From: Lachnospiraceae bacterium
GTDB lineage: Bacteria; Bacillota; Clostridia; Lachnospirales; Lachnospiraceae
Assembly (NCBI GenBank): GCA_009774215.1
Contig: VSNH01000018.1
Location: forward strand, 1 to 36,971
Direction: 5' to 3'
DNA: 36,971 bases
Position numbers and translations under genes: made by a program. Shown piece by piece: positions 30,645-36,971 of the stretch. How positions within the stretch are numbered: the first letter of the stretch is position 1; every line of letters starts with the position of its first letter. The notes beneath the pieces were generated by a model. The model saw only the letters and a list, made by a program, of their open reading frames with translations. It had not been told where the DNA came from and ran no database searches.

Positions 30645-32774
30645 TCAGATACTCCTAAAGTCAACCTCATTTGTCCCCTGCAGAGTCAGCGATCTCTTAA
30701 GTGCCGCGTACTCTTCCCCGGAAAGCGCCGCATCCTCGGCAAGCACTCTGTCAGCCCACTCGCTCGCGCTCTGCAGAACGGCCGCATCACGATAGATATC
30801 GCCCAGCGTAAACTGCAGATCCCCGCTCTGTCTGATCCCGAAAAGGTCTCCCGGCCCCCGAAGCGCCAGATCCTTGCCGGCGATATAGAAGCCGTCGTTT
30901 GATTCATTCAGGATTTTCAGACGTTCCATCGTCTCCGGCCGCTCCGATTTGCTGATAAAGATACAATAAGACTGCTTGTCGCCACGCCCCACCCGGCCCC
31001 TGAGCTGGTGAAGCTGAGCCAGCCCGAACCGCTCCGCGTTCTCCACAAGCATTACCGTGGCGTTCGGCACGTTGATCCCCACCTCGATCACCGTGGTGGA
31101 CACGAGAACATCGATATGATGCGCCTCAAATGCCTCCATAATACGCGCTTTCTCCGCCGGACGCATTCTGCCGTGAAGCGTCTCTATACGGACAGAAGAA
31201 GATACCGCACTCCTAAGCTTCTTCGCGTAGGAGGCCACATCCTCCAGCTCCTGCTCCTCACCCTCTTCCACCATAGGACAGATCACATAGACCTGACGGC
31301 CCTGCGCCACCTCTTTTTCTATGAATTTATAGGCGGTATTCCGATAGGACGTATTCACCACGCAGTTTTTGATGGGCAGTCTGTCCGCCGGCAACTCGTC
31401 CAGCACGGAAATCTGCAGATCCCCGTACAAAATGATGGCCAGCGTCCGGGGGATGGGCGTAGCGCTCATCACAAGCACATGCACTGCCGACTCTTTTTGA
31501 GGCGAAACATCTCTCGCTCCGACAGTCGTGTCACCCGGCTCAGAAACCGTACTTTCCACCTCCGGACGTATACCGCCCTTTTCCGCCAGCGTCTCCCGCT
31601 GTCTCACCCCGAAGCGGTGCTGTTCGTCTGTGATGACGAGGGAAAGGCTTTTGTAAGCCACCTTCTCCTGAATCAAGGCGTGGGTGCCGATCACGATATC
31701 CGCCTCCCCGCTCTCGATCTTCGCATAGATTTCCCGTCTGTCCTTTGCGGTGACCGATCCGGTCAAAAGAACGGGATGAAGCTGTAAACTGTGTTCCTTA
31801 TTTAATTTCTGCAAACTCTCATAATGCTGTCTGGCCAGCACCTCCGTGGGGGCCATCATGGCGCCCTGAAAACCGTTGGCCGCACACATGATCAGAGACA
31901 GAAACGCTAAGATAGTCTTGCCTGAGCCCACATCCCCCTGCACCAGCCTGTTCATAGCATATTCGGAAGTCAGATCCGCCCGGATTTCCGCCCACACCTT
32001 CTGCTGGGCTTTCGTCAGCCGATAAGGAAGCGCCTCGATCAACCGCTCTGTCTGCGCCACCTCGATCATAGGGCGCGCACTCTTCATCCGCTCATTGGAC
32101 TCCCGCATCCTGCGAAGCGTCAGGATAAAACGGAAAAACTCGTCAAACACAAGCCTTCTTCTGGCGGCAAGAAGCGACTCCCGCCCTGTGGGGAAATGCA
32201 TCTGCTCCACCGACTCCCGAAAGGACGGAAACCCTTCCGCCGCCCTGATCCTTTCGGGAAGCGGATCCTCCGACAGATCCACCAGCCCGATGGCCTGTTT
32301 AACCGCTTTTGTGATGGCATTGTTGGTCAGCCCTTTCGTGGTGGCATAACGGGGCTGCATACAGTCCGTCAGTTTCCCGTACTCCTCCGGCTTGTAAATT
32401 CGCGCCTGCTCCATCACATACCTGTCTTTCCTGCGGTGCAGACACCCCCTGAAAATATAGGGCTGCCCGCGCTTCAGGCTGTTTTTCAGATAGGGCATGT
32501 TAAAATAGGTCATATGCAGGCGGCCGCCCTCACAGGACACCTCAAAGGTGGTGATGGAAAGGCCTCTCACATGTCTCGTCGCCACATTGCCGGACAGCCG
32601 CCCTTCCACCGCCGTGATTTCCTCGACGGGCGCCTGTTCCAGAGGAACCGGATCCGAAAACTGCTCATAATCCCTAGGGTAATAGGATACCAGCTCCTCC
32701 GCCGTATATACATGCAATTTTTCAAAGAGGGCGGCGGTTTTTTCACCGACGCCCTTCAAAGTCCTGATATCCAT
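30645..32774 (-). CDS. recG: ATP-dependent DNA helicase RecG
   Basis: RecG remodels stalled forks and branched DNA. The 709-residue product has an N-terminal wedge/OB domain and helicase motifs: Walker A GDVGSGKT near residue 279, DEQHRFGV, SATPIPRTLA near residue 436, and the C-terminal QLRGRVGRG segment. I chose the ATG at 32772-32774, 10 bases after the fakA stop. An extra segment of about 25 residues, rich in Glu, Ser and Thr (starting RPEVESTVSEPGD), lies between DEQHRFGVRQRETL and the SATPIPRT motif, where other RecG proteins have only a short turn. Otherwise the length is ordinary. Confidence 0.96.
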   Translation of the reverse strand: MDIRTLKGVGEKTAALFEKLHVYTAEELVSYYPRDYEQFSDPVPLEQAPVEEITAVEGRLSGNVATRHVRGLSITTFEVSCEGGRLHMTYFNMPYLKNSLKRGQPYIFRGCLHRRKDRYVMEQARIYKPEEYGKLTDCMQPRYATTKGLTNNAITKAVKQAIGLVDLSEDPLPERIRAAEGFPSFRESVEQMHFPTGRESLLAARRRLVFDEFFRFILTLRRMRESNERMKSARPMIEVAQTERLIEALPYRLTKAQQKVWAEIRADLTSEYAMNRLVQGDVGSGKTILAFLSLIMCAANGFQGAMMAPTEVLARQHYESLQKLNKEHSLQLHPVLLTGSVTAKDRREIYAKIESGEADIVIGTHALIQEKVAYKSLSLVITDEQHRFGVRQRETLAEKGGIRPEVESTVSEPGDTTVGARDVSPQKESAVHVLVMSATPIPRTLAIILYGDLQISVLDELPADRLPIKNCVVNTSYRNTAYKFIEKEVAQGRQVYVICPMVEEGEEQELEDVASYAKKLRSAVSSSVRIETLHGRMRPAEKARIMEAFEAHHIDVLVSTTVIEVGINVPNATVMLVENAERFGLAQLHQLRGRVGRGDKQSYCIFISKSERPETMERLKILNESNDGFYIAGKDLALRGPGDLFGIRQSGDLQFTLGDIYRDAAVLQSASEWADRVLAEDAALSGEEYAALKRSLTLQGTNEVDFRSI

Positions 32775-32784
32775 AAATGTCCGC

Positions 32785-34473
32785 TTATTCCGCCGAAATA
32801 ATATAGTAGTAAATCGGCTGTCCGCCGTACTGCAGTTCGATGTCGCATTCGGGGTACCTCTCCCCGATCTGTTCACGCAGCTTCCCGGCGTCCTCCTCCG
32901 CGATCTCCTCGCCGTAGTAAATGCTGATCAGCTCCTTCTCCTCCGTCATCATGGCTCCTACCATATTGAGCGCCACAGAAGAAATCGCCGTTCCCACAGA
33001 AAGAATGCCGTGATCGCCAAGCCCCATGAAATCGCCCTGCCTGATCTCCTGCCCGTCGATGTTTGTATCACGCACCGCGTAGGTAACCTGCCCCGTGGCA
33101 ACCGCCTTCATCTCCGAGACCATAATCGCCTCGTTCTCCTCAGCCGACAAGCCCGGCACATAATTGATCACCGCCGTGATGCCCTGCGGAACGGTTTTTG
33201 TGGGAATCACCACAATTTTCTTGTCTTTCACGAGGGACTGCGCCTGATTGGCCGCCAGAATGATATTTTTGTTGTTCGGCAGGATAAAGATCGTGTCCGC
33301 GTTCACCTTATCGATCGCGTTCAACATATCCTCCGTGCTGGGGTTCATGGTCTGGCCGCCTTCGATAATATAATCGACGCCCAGCCCCTTAAAAATCTCC
33401 GCTATGCCATCCCCCACGGAGACCGCAATAAAGCCTACATCCTTCTTCGGCCCCGGCAGATCATCCTCCTCGACAGGTTTTTCCTCCTGCTTGGACATGC
33501 GGAACAGCTTTTCCTGATGTTCAAGCCGCATATTGTCAATTTTCATGTTGGAGAGCGCACCGTACTTTAATGCCTTCTGAATCGCCAGACCGGGATCATT
33601 GGTATGTACGTGCACCTTTACCACGTCCTCGTCCGCAACCACTACAATGGAATCTCCGATGGACTCCAGATACGCCTTAAAATCCATCTCTGTCTTGATA
33701 TTAAACACCTTGTTTAACATGATGATAAACTCGGTACAATAGCCGAATTTGATCTCCGCGTTCGCCTGCGCCTCGAAACCTGCCGCCCCTGCCGCCTGAT
33801 CGGGAACCGCCGCCGCTGTCTTCTCCACCGTCAGGTCGATCTCTTTTCCGAGATAAGCGTCATAAGCGCCCTTCAACACCTGCATTAACCCTTGACCGCC
33901 CGAGTCAACCACACCTGCCTGCTTTAACACCGGCAGAAGCTCCGGCGTCTGCAAAAGCACCTCGTCCGCGTGGGCAATCACCTGCCCCAGAAAATCAGAC
34001 ATATCCGTAACGCCCGCATCCGCAAGCTCTCTCGCCTTAGCTGCGCCGCCCTTAGCTACCGTGAGAATGGTGCCTTCCTTGGGTTTCATAACCGCCTTGT
34101 AGGCCGTCTCCACCGCCTTCTCAAAAGCCGCTGCAAGTACGGGAACCGTGATGTCCTGACATTCTTTCACACCTTTCGTAAAGCCACGAAAAAGCTGGGA
34201 CAAAATAACGCCCGAGTTTCCTCTCGCCCCTCTTAGGGAACCGGAAGAGATCGCTTTACAAAGGGATGTCATGTCGATATCCCCCATATCATAAAGGGCG
34301 GACACCTCTCTGGCTGCCGCCATAATCGTCATCGTCATATTCGTGCCAGTATCGCCGTCCGGCACGGGGAACACGTTCAACTCATTGATCCACTCTTTTT
34401 TGCTCTCAAGATTTTTCGCTCCGGCCAAAAACATTCTGGCCATCAGGCCGGCATCTATCGTATTTGAATCCAC
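32785..34473 (-). CDS. fakA: Fatty acid kinase FakA (DAK domain protein, YloV)
   Basis: FakA phosphorylates fatty acids bound to FakB for phospholipid synthesis. The 562-residue product has an N-terminal DhaL kinase domain with NVFPVPDGDTGTNM (metal-binding Asp39 and Asp41) and RGARGNSGVILSQLFRGF. A middle domain follows (CTEFIIMLNKVF onward), and a C-terminal DegV-like domain holds VGFIAVSVGDGI and FILPNNKNIILAA. An acidic linker (EEKPVEEDDLPGPK) separates the last two. Length is normal. The gene starts 16 bases after asp23, the classic yloU-yloV arrangement, and precedes recG. Confidence 0.94.
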   Translation of the reverse strand: MDSNTIDAGLMARMFLAGAKNLESKKEWINELNVFPVPDGDTGTNMTMTIMAAAREVSALYDMGDIDMTSLCKAISSGSLRGARGNSGVILSQLFRGFTKGVKECQDITVPVLAAAFEKAVETAYKAVMKPKEGTILTVAKGGAAKARELADAGVTDMSDFLGQVIAHADEVLLQTPELLPVLKQAGVVDSGGQGLMQVLKGAYDAYLGKEIDLTVEKTAAAVPDQAAGAAGFEAQANAEIKFGYCTEFIIMLNKVFNIKTEMDFKAYLESIGDSIVVVADEDVVKVHVHTNDPGLAIQKALKYGALSNMKIDNMRLEHQEKLFRMSKQEEKPVEEDDLPGPKKDVGFIAVSVGDGIAEIFKGLGVDYIIEGGQTMNPSTEDMLNAIDKVNADTIFILPNNKNIILAANQAQSLVKDKKIVVIPTKTVPQGITAVINYVPGLSAEENEAIMVSEMKAVATGQVTYAVRDTNIDGQEIRQGDFMGLGDHGILSVGTAISSVALNMVGAMMTEEKELISIYYGEEIAEEDAGKLREQIGERYPECDIELQYGGQPIYYYIISAE

Positions 34474-34489
34474 TTATTTGATCCTCCCT

Positions 34490-34849
34490 CTAATCAATTA
34501 CTCTCACACCTTCTACAAAAATATTGATCTTTTCCACTTCTATTCCGGCGAACTCCTCGACCTTATATTTCACACTGTCGATCAGATTATCCGACACCGC
34601 CAGAATACTTACGCCGTAGGACACAATAATGTGAAAATTGATGGTGAGCTTATTGTTGTTCAAAAGAACCTGTATACCGCGCGTCATGCTGTCCTTTTTC
34701 AAAAGTTTAACCAGCCCGTCCCTGACGCTCATGCTCGCCATGCCGACCACACCGAAACACTCCATCGCGGCATTTCCCGCAAACTGCGCGATCACTTCCT
34801 GATCGATCGAAATGTTTCCCATATGGGTATCCATTGAAGAGACTTTCAT
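34490..34849 (-). CDS. Asp23/Gls24 family envelope stress protein (YloU)
   Basis: This 119-residue soluble protein belongs to the Asp23/Gls24 family. Members associate with the membrane and envelope stress in Gram-positives, and the YloU type is almost always next to fakA. Conserved stretches are GNISIDQEVIAQFAGNAAMECFGVVGMA and VSYGVSILAVSDNLIDSVKYKVE. The exact role is unknown, with a regulatory or scaffold link to FakA suspected. The ATG has a strong AGGAGG. It is divergent from rpmB. Confidence 0.93.
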   Translation of the reverse strand: MKVSSMDTHMGNISIDQEVIAQFAGNAAMECFGVVGMASMSVRDGLVKLLKKDSMTRGIQVLLNNNKLTINFHIIVSYGVSILAVSDNLIDSVKYKVEEFAGIEVEKINIFVEGVRVID

Positions 34850-34894
34850 AGACTACCTCCTAATCCATATATGACTCGCGAACTTAATAATAAC

Positions 34895-34900
34895 ATTATA
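34895..34900 (-). promoter_or_regulatory. Candidate -10 box for asp23-fakA-recG-degV
   Basis: A perfect TATAAT on the minus strand lies about 46 bases before the asp23 start. The -35 region is T-rich with no good match, so the promoter is only a candidate. Confidence 0.4.
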
Positions 34901-34948
34901 CCCCGATATTACAAAAAAAGAAACCGAAAAAATTTCTGCAATTTATAC

Positions 34949-34977
34949 TTGCATTCTCTTCCACTTTCTGCTATTAT
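34949..34977 (+). promoter_or_regulatory. Sigma-A type promoter for rpmB
   Basis: TTGCAT (34949-34954) and TATTAT (34972-34977) are separated by 17 bases. The leader of about 100 bases contains small hairpins (GAGC with GCTC; GTTCGC with GCGGCC-like pairing), and could carry feedback control. Confidence 0.65.
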
Positions 34978-35084
34978 ACAAATGTTGCAAAATTGAGCAG
35001 GCTCGATTGTGTGCAGGCTTGATTACGGGGTTCGCTTCGCGGCCTCAGATTTCAGAATAATAAAATTCGTTAGGAGGTGCGAAG

Positions 35085-35270
35085 ATGGCTAAATGTGATA
35101 TTTGTGGTAAGGGCGCTCATTTCGGAAATAACGTCAGCCATTCTCATAGAAGATCCAACAGAATCTGGAATTCCAACATTCAGAATGTAAAATGCAAGGT
35201 GAATGGCGGAAACAAGCGGCTGCATGTGTGCACTCGCTGTCTGAGATCCGGCGCTGTAGAGCGCGCATAA
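35085..35270 (+). CDS. rpmB: 50S ribosomal protein L28 (zinc type)
   Basis: L28 is a small protein of the large ribosomal subunit. The 61-residue product is basic and has CDIC (Cys4, Cys7) and CTRC (Cys49, Cys52), so it is the zinc-binding form. The core GNNVSHSHRRSNRIWNSNIQ is typical. An AGGAGG site lies upstream of the ATG. It is the only plus-strand gene in the window, with its own promoter and terminator, and divides the gerW-J-domain unit from asp23. Confidence 0.97.
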   Translation: MAKCDICGKGAHFGNNVSHSHRRSNRIWNSNIQNVKCKVNGGNKRLHVCTRCLRSGAVERA

Positions 35271-35292
35271 GTTTATTTTGTAAAACATAGCT

Positions 35293-35334
35293 TGAAAGAA
35301 AGAGTCGGTAATGTCTGGCTCTTTTTCTTTTTCC
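35293..35334 (+). terminator. Terminator after rpmB
   Basis: GAAAGAAAGAG pairs with CTCTTTTTCTTTTTC, giving an AT-rich stem followed by T-rich sequence. The flanking A-rich arm means that it could help on both strands. Confidence 0.65.
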
Positions 35335-35365
35335 CAAATTATAATTTTCAGACGATAGAAAAATA

Positions 35366-35386
35366 GCAGGCGCACCCTACGCCTGC
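35366..35386 (-). terminator. Terminator of the J-domain gene, containing its stop codon
   Basis: On the minus strand GCAGGCG pairs with CGCCTGC around TAGGGTG and is followed by TATTTTT. The TAG in the loop is the stop codon of the J-domain gene. Confidence 0.8.
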
Positions 35387-35922
35387 TTATATTTCTCATA
35401 TTCTCTTTTCAGATGCTCATATTCCCTGTTGATCCGCTGGATGATCTCCGTGTCCCCTGCCAGGTTGTCCGGATGGAAAATCTTTGTCAGGTCTTTATAC
35501 CGCTTCTTGAGCGTCAGAATATTTTTTACGCCCCGAAAAAAGACGCTTGTCTCCGTGTAAACATCGTAAAGGCCGTGCTCTTCCATGAGCTCCTTCTCCG
35601 CCGCAAGCCTCGCCCACTCTTTGTCAAGCCTTCTGCGGTCCATATCCAGTTTCCGGAATCCGTCCTTAATGATCTCCAGTTTTTCATCCACTAACCGGCT
35701 GTCCTTCCGGATCCGCTCCTGCTCCGTATTCATTTTCCGGTTCAGGCCCTTCATTTCCTCTTTAAACTGGTCTTTCTCCTGTTCAAACTTCTCCTGCTTT
35801 TCTTCTAACTCCGCGGAAGCCATCATGATTCTGATATTCTCTTTAAACAGCCACGCCTTTAATTCCTGCAAAACCTCTTCCGTCTGCTCTTTTTCAAGAA
35901 GTACTTCTTTCATGTTTTCCAT
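35377..35922 (-). CDS. Coiled-coil protein with a C-terminal J-domain-like segment
   Basis: The 181-residue product is highly charged. Residues up to about 115 form a long coiled coil with repeated Glu, Lys and Arg. The C-terminal part LKKRYKDLTKIFHPDNLAGDTEIIQRINREYEHLKREY contains the HPD motif and helices of a DnaJ J-domain, so it probably stimulates a DnaK-type chaperone. A J-domain at the C-terminus is the reverse of DnaJ. I chose the ATG at 35920-35922 with GAGG upstream; the longer frame begins at a TTG. Partner and target are unknown. Confidence 0.85.
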   Translation of the reverse strand: MENMKEVLLEKEQTEEVLQELKAWLFKENIRIMMASAELEEKQEKFEQEKDQFKEEMKGLNRKMNTEQERIRKDSRLVDEKLEIIKDGFRKLDMDRRRLDKEWARLAAEKELMEEHGLYDVYTETSVFFRGVKNILTLKKRYKDLTKIFHPDNLAGDTEIIQRINREYEHLKREYEKYKQA

Positions 35923-35947
35923 CGTAATCCTCAATTTTTAACAATTC

Positions 35948-36085
35948 CTAACAGCAGAAAAAACTGTACCCGATCAGCAAAAGCAGGATAATTAACAGAA
36001 GCCCAAGAAAACGATTCACCAGAAAAAGCATGATGAGCATTCCTGCCGCGACACAAATCGCCACAAATCCAATCATTTTTTTCAT
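35948..36085 (-). CDS. 45-residue membrane peptide
   Basis: The frame begins MKKMIGFVAICVAAGM and ends LIGYSFFCC. It has two closely spaced hydrophobic segments (about residues 5-23 and 26-43) separated only by Asn24-Arg25. The ATG at 36083-36085 has AGGGAG upstream. It lies between gerW and the J-domain gene in the same direction, 96 bases after gerW. It is too short for a family call; similar tiny membrane proteins are common in Clostridia. Its hydrophobic design and good ribosome site support a real gene. Confidence 0.6.
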   Translation of the reverse strand: MKKMIGFVAICVAAGMLIMLFLVNRFLGLLLIILLLLIGYSFFCC

Positions 36086-36181
36086 GGGCCGCTCCCTGCT
36101 TTATGCTCTTATGATACGATATGCAGCCACATCAGACAGGTGCATGTTTTCTTATCGAAAATCGGATACACAAATTTCCTA

Positions 36182-36583
36182 TTACTCCTCTTTTCCCTCC
36201 GGAAACGCGATATCCACAGCCTTGTCATCGGCCAGCATCTCCTCCTTGGGGGATGTAAATTTCTCCACAATATCCGGAATCATATCGAGTACCTTGGTGA
36301 CCGTATCCTGATTCTTAATATTGACAAGCTTGGTGGTACCGTTCTTAATCACTAACACCGCGCTGGGTGTCATCTTTGCCGAAAAGCCGCCGGCCCCGCT
36401 GCTCTTCTTACCGTCGGTGCCGGTGCCGGCACCCGCGCCCACGCCGAAGCTCACATCCACCAAAGGCAGGATGATGGTATCTCCGACCTGTGTGGCATCG
36501 CCCACCACCGTCTTCGTTCCGATCACGGCATTCATGCCCTTCATCAGAGACTCGATTACACCGCTAAAATTATTCTCAGCCAT
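36182..36583 (-). CDS. GerW family sporulation protein (YtfJ)
   Basis: GerW (YtfJ) proteins are made in sporulation and, in Bacillus, are needed for normal spore germination response. The 133-residue product has the family start IESLMKGMNAVIGTKTVVGD, then TIILPLVDVSFGVGAGAG and the glycine-rich middle, then SAVLVIKNGTTKLVNI. Its ATG directly follows the TAA of the DUF2953 gene, with GGAGG inside that gene. The pairing of DUF2953 with GerW is typical of spore formers, which suggests that the organism has a sporulation gene set. Confidence 0.92.
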   Translation of the reverse strand: MAENNFSGVIESLMKGMNAVIGTKTVVGDATQVGDTIILPLVDVSFGVGAGAGTGTDGKKSSGAGGFSAKMTPSAVLVIKNGTTKLVNIKNQDTVTKVLDMIPDIVEKFTSPKEEMLADDKAVDIAFPEGKEE

Positions 36584-36971
36584 TTATACTGCCTCCTTTT
36601 TCAACAAACCGTACAGTTTCCTGATATCCTTATTAAAGTAAATCCGCACCGCCGCCCGGATTAAATTGAAAAGCCGCAGTTTTCCCTTGATAAACACGCG
36701 TCCCTCCAGGCGTTTTCTCTCAAAATCCCCGACCACATTCACCTGCGGGCCGAGAATCGGGTACAACATGCCGCAGACAGCCAGAATCTCCCCGGTCGAC
36801 GCCGGATCGTCCGTACCGACCACAAACGCCGCCTCAAACTTTTTTGGCTTCATGCTTTTCACGATCGACAGTAGTTCTTTCTTACAAAGAGCATAGGAGC
36901 GCTGAAACGTCTCCCCTTCTATCACATCCCTGTAATACACTATATTATCCAATACAGATCTTATTTTATCA
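36584..36971 (-). CDS. DUF2953 domain protein, C-terminal part (cut by window end)
   Basis: The frame stays open to the window edge, so the visible 128 residues are the C-terminal part. An apparent TTG start at 36950-36952 is probably internal, because codons for DKIRSV lie in frame before it. The visible part contains VVGTDDPASTGEILAVCGMLYPILG and VVGDFERKRLEGRVFIKGKLRL, which match the conserved DUF2953 C-terminus. Function is unknown; it is often found with gerW in sporulating Clostridia. The gene ends immediately before gerW. Confidence 0.85.
   Translation of the reverse strand, partial: DKIRSVLDNIVYYRDVIEGETFQRSYALCKKELLSIVKSMKPKKFEAAFVVGTDDPASTGEILAVCGMLYPILGPQVNVVGDFERKRLEGRVFIKGKLRLFNLIRAAVRIYFNKDIRKLYGLLKKEAV

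Noticed and set aside
34978..35080. Riboswitch or T-box in the rpmB leader
   Set aside because: The leader has only short hairpins and none of the conserved motifs of a T-box or a riboswitch that I know.
35070..35399. Minus-strand frame of 109 codons opposite rpmB
   Set aside because: It covers rpmB, which is unmistakable, and both neighbouring terminators.
1..36971. CRISPR array, mobile element, tRNA or rRNA
   Set aside because: I saw no regularly spaced direct repeats, no transposase or integrase motifs, and no tRNA or rRNA sequence.

Overview
The window is a stretch of chromosome from a low-to-mid GC Gram-positive anaerobe of the Clostridia, most likely a member of the Lachnospiraceae. 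The reasons are a Firmicutes-type divisome and elongasome set (SepF, MreBCD, MinCDE, RodA), Asp23/FakA next to RecG, a GerW (YtfJ) plus DUF2953 sporulation pair, a DUF4321 protein, a YnbB-type PLP protein, a zinc-type L28 and strong AGGAGG ribosome binding sites. Everything here is inferred by reading the sequence; no database was searched. Almost all genes lie on the minus strand; only rpmB is on the plus strand. I see no tRNA, rRNA, CRISPR array, insertion sequence or prophage.

Layout in the minus-strand direction of transcription, from the right end: a DUF2953 C-terminal fragment, gerW, a 45-residue membrane peptide and a coiled-coil J-domain protein ending in a terminator; then rpmB on the opposite strand; asp23-fakA-recG-degV (fatty-acid kinase parts around RecG); miaB-mutS-mutL-miaA (tRNA A37 modification and mismatch repair); the PLP protein YnbB; a long cell-shape block DUF4321-radC-mreB-mreC-mreD-pbp2-minC-minD-minE-rodA-mgsA-dacA; a small P-loop protein; an HlyD-like gene, yggS and sepF ending in a terminator; aroB-lspA-rluD; an unknown gene coupled to cstA, ending in a terminator; and a small unknown gene at the left edge.

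The genes work together mainly in cell-wall elongation (MreBCD, PBP2, RodA, DacA), septum placement (MinCDE, SepF) and DNA/tRNA maintenance (MutSL, RecG, MiaAB). Many adjacent genes overlap by 4-17 bases or nearly touch, so translational coupling is probable.

The most interesting signal is outside the genes. Four intercistronic gaps carry copies of a structured element with the same geometry: an 8-bp lower stem, a 3-nt bulge on the 3' side, an upper stem, a variable distal hairpin, then a second hairpin of 9-11 bp. Stem positions change in compensating pairs between copies. Two further families of hairpin-rich spacers occur in the same operons. Among the proteins, the methylglyoxal synthase homologue has Ala in place of the catalytic Asp of the GGDQQ motif, and PBP2 carries an insert of roughly 220 residues.
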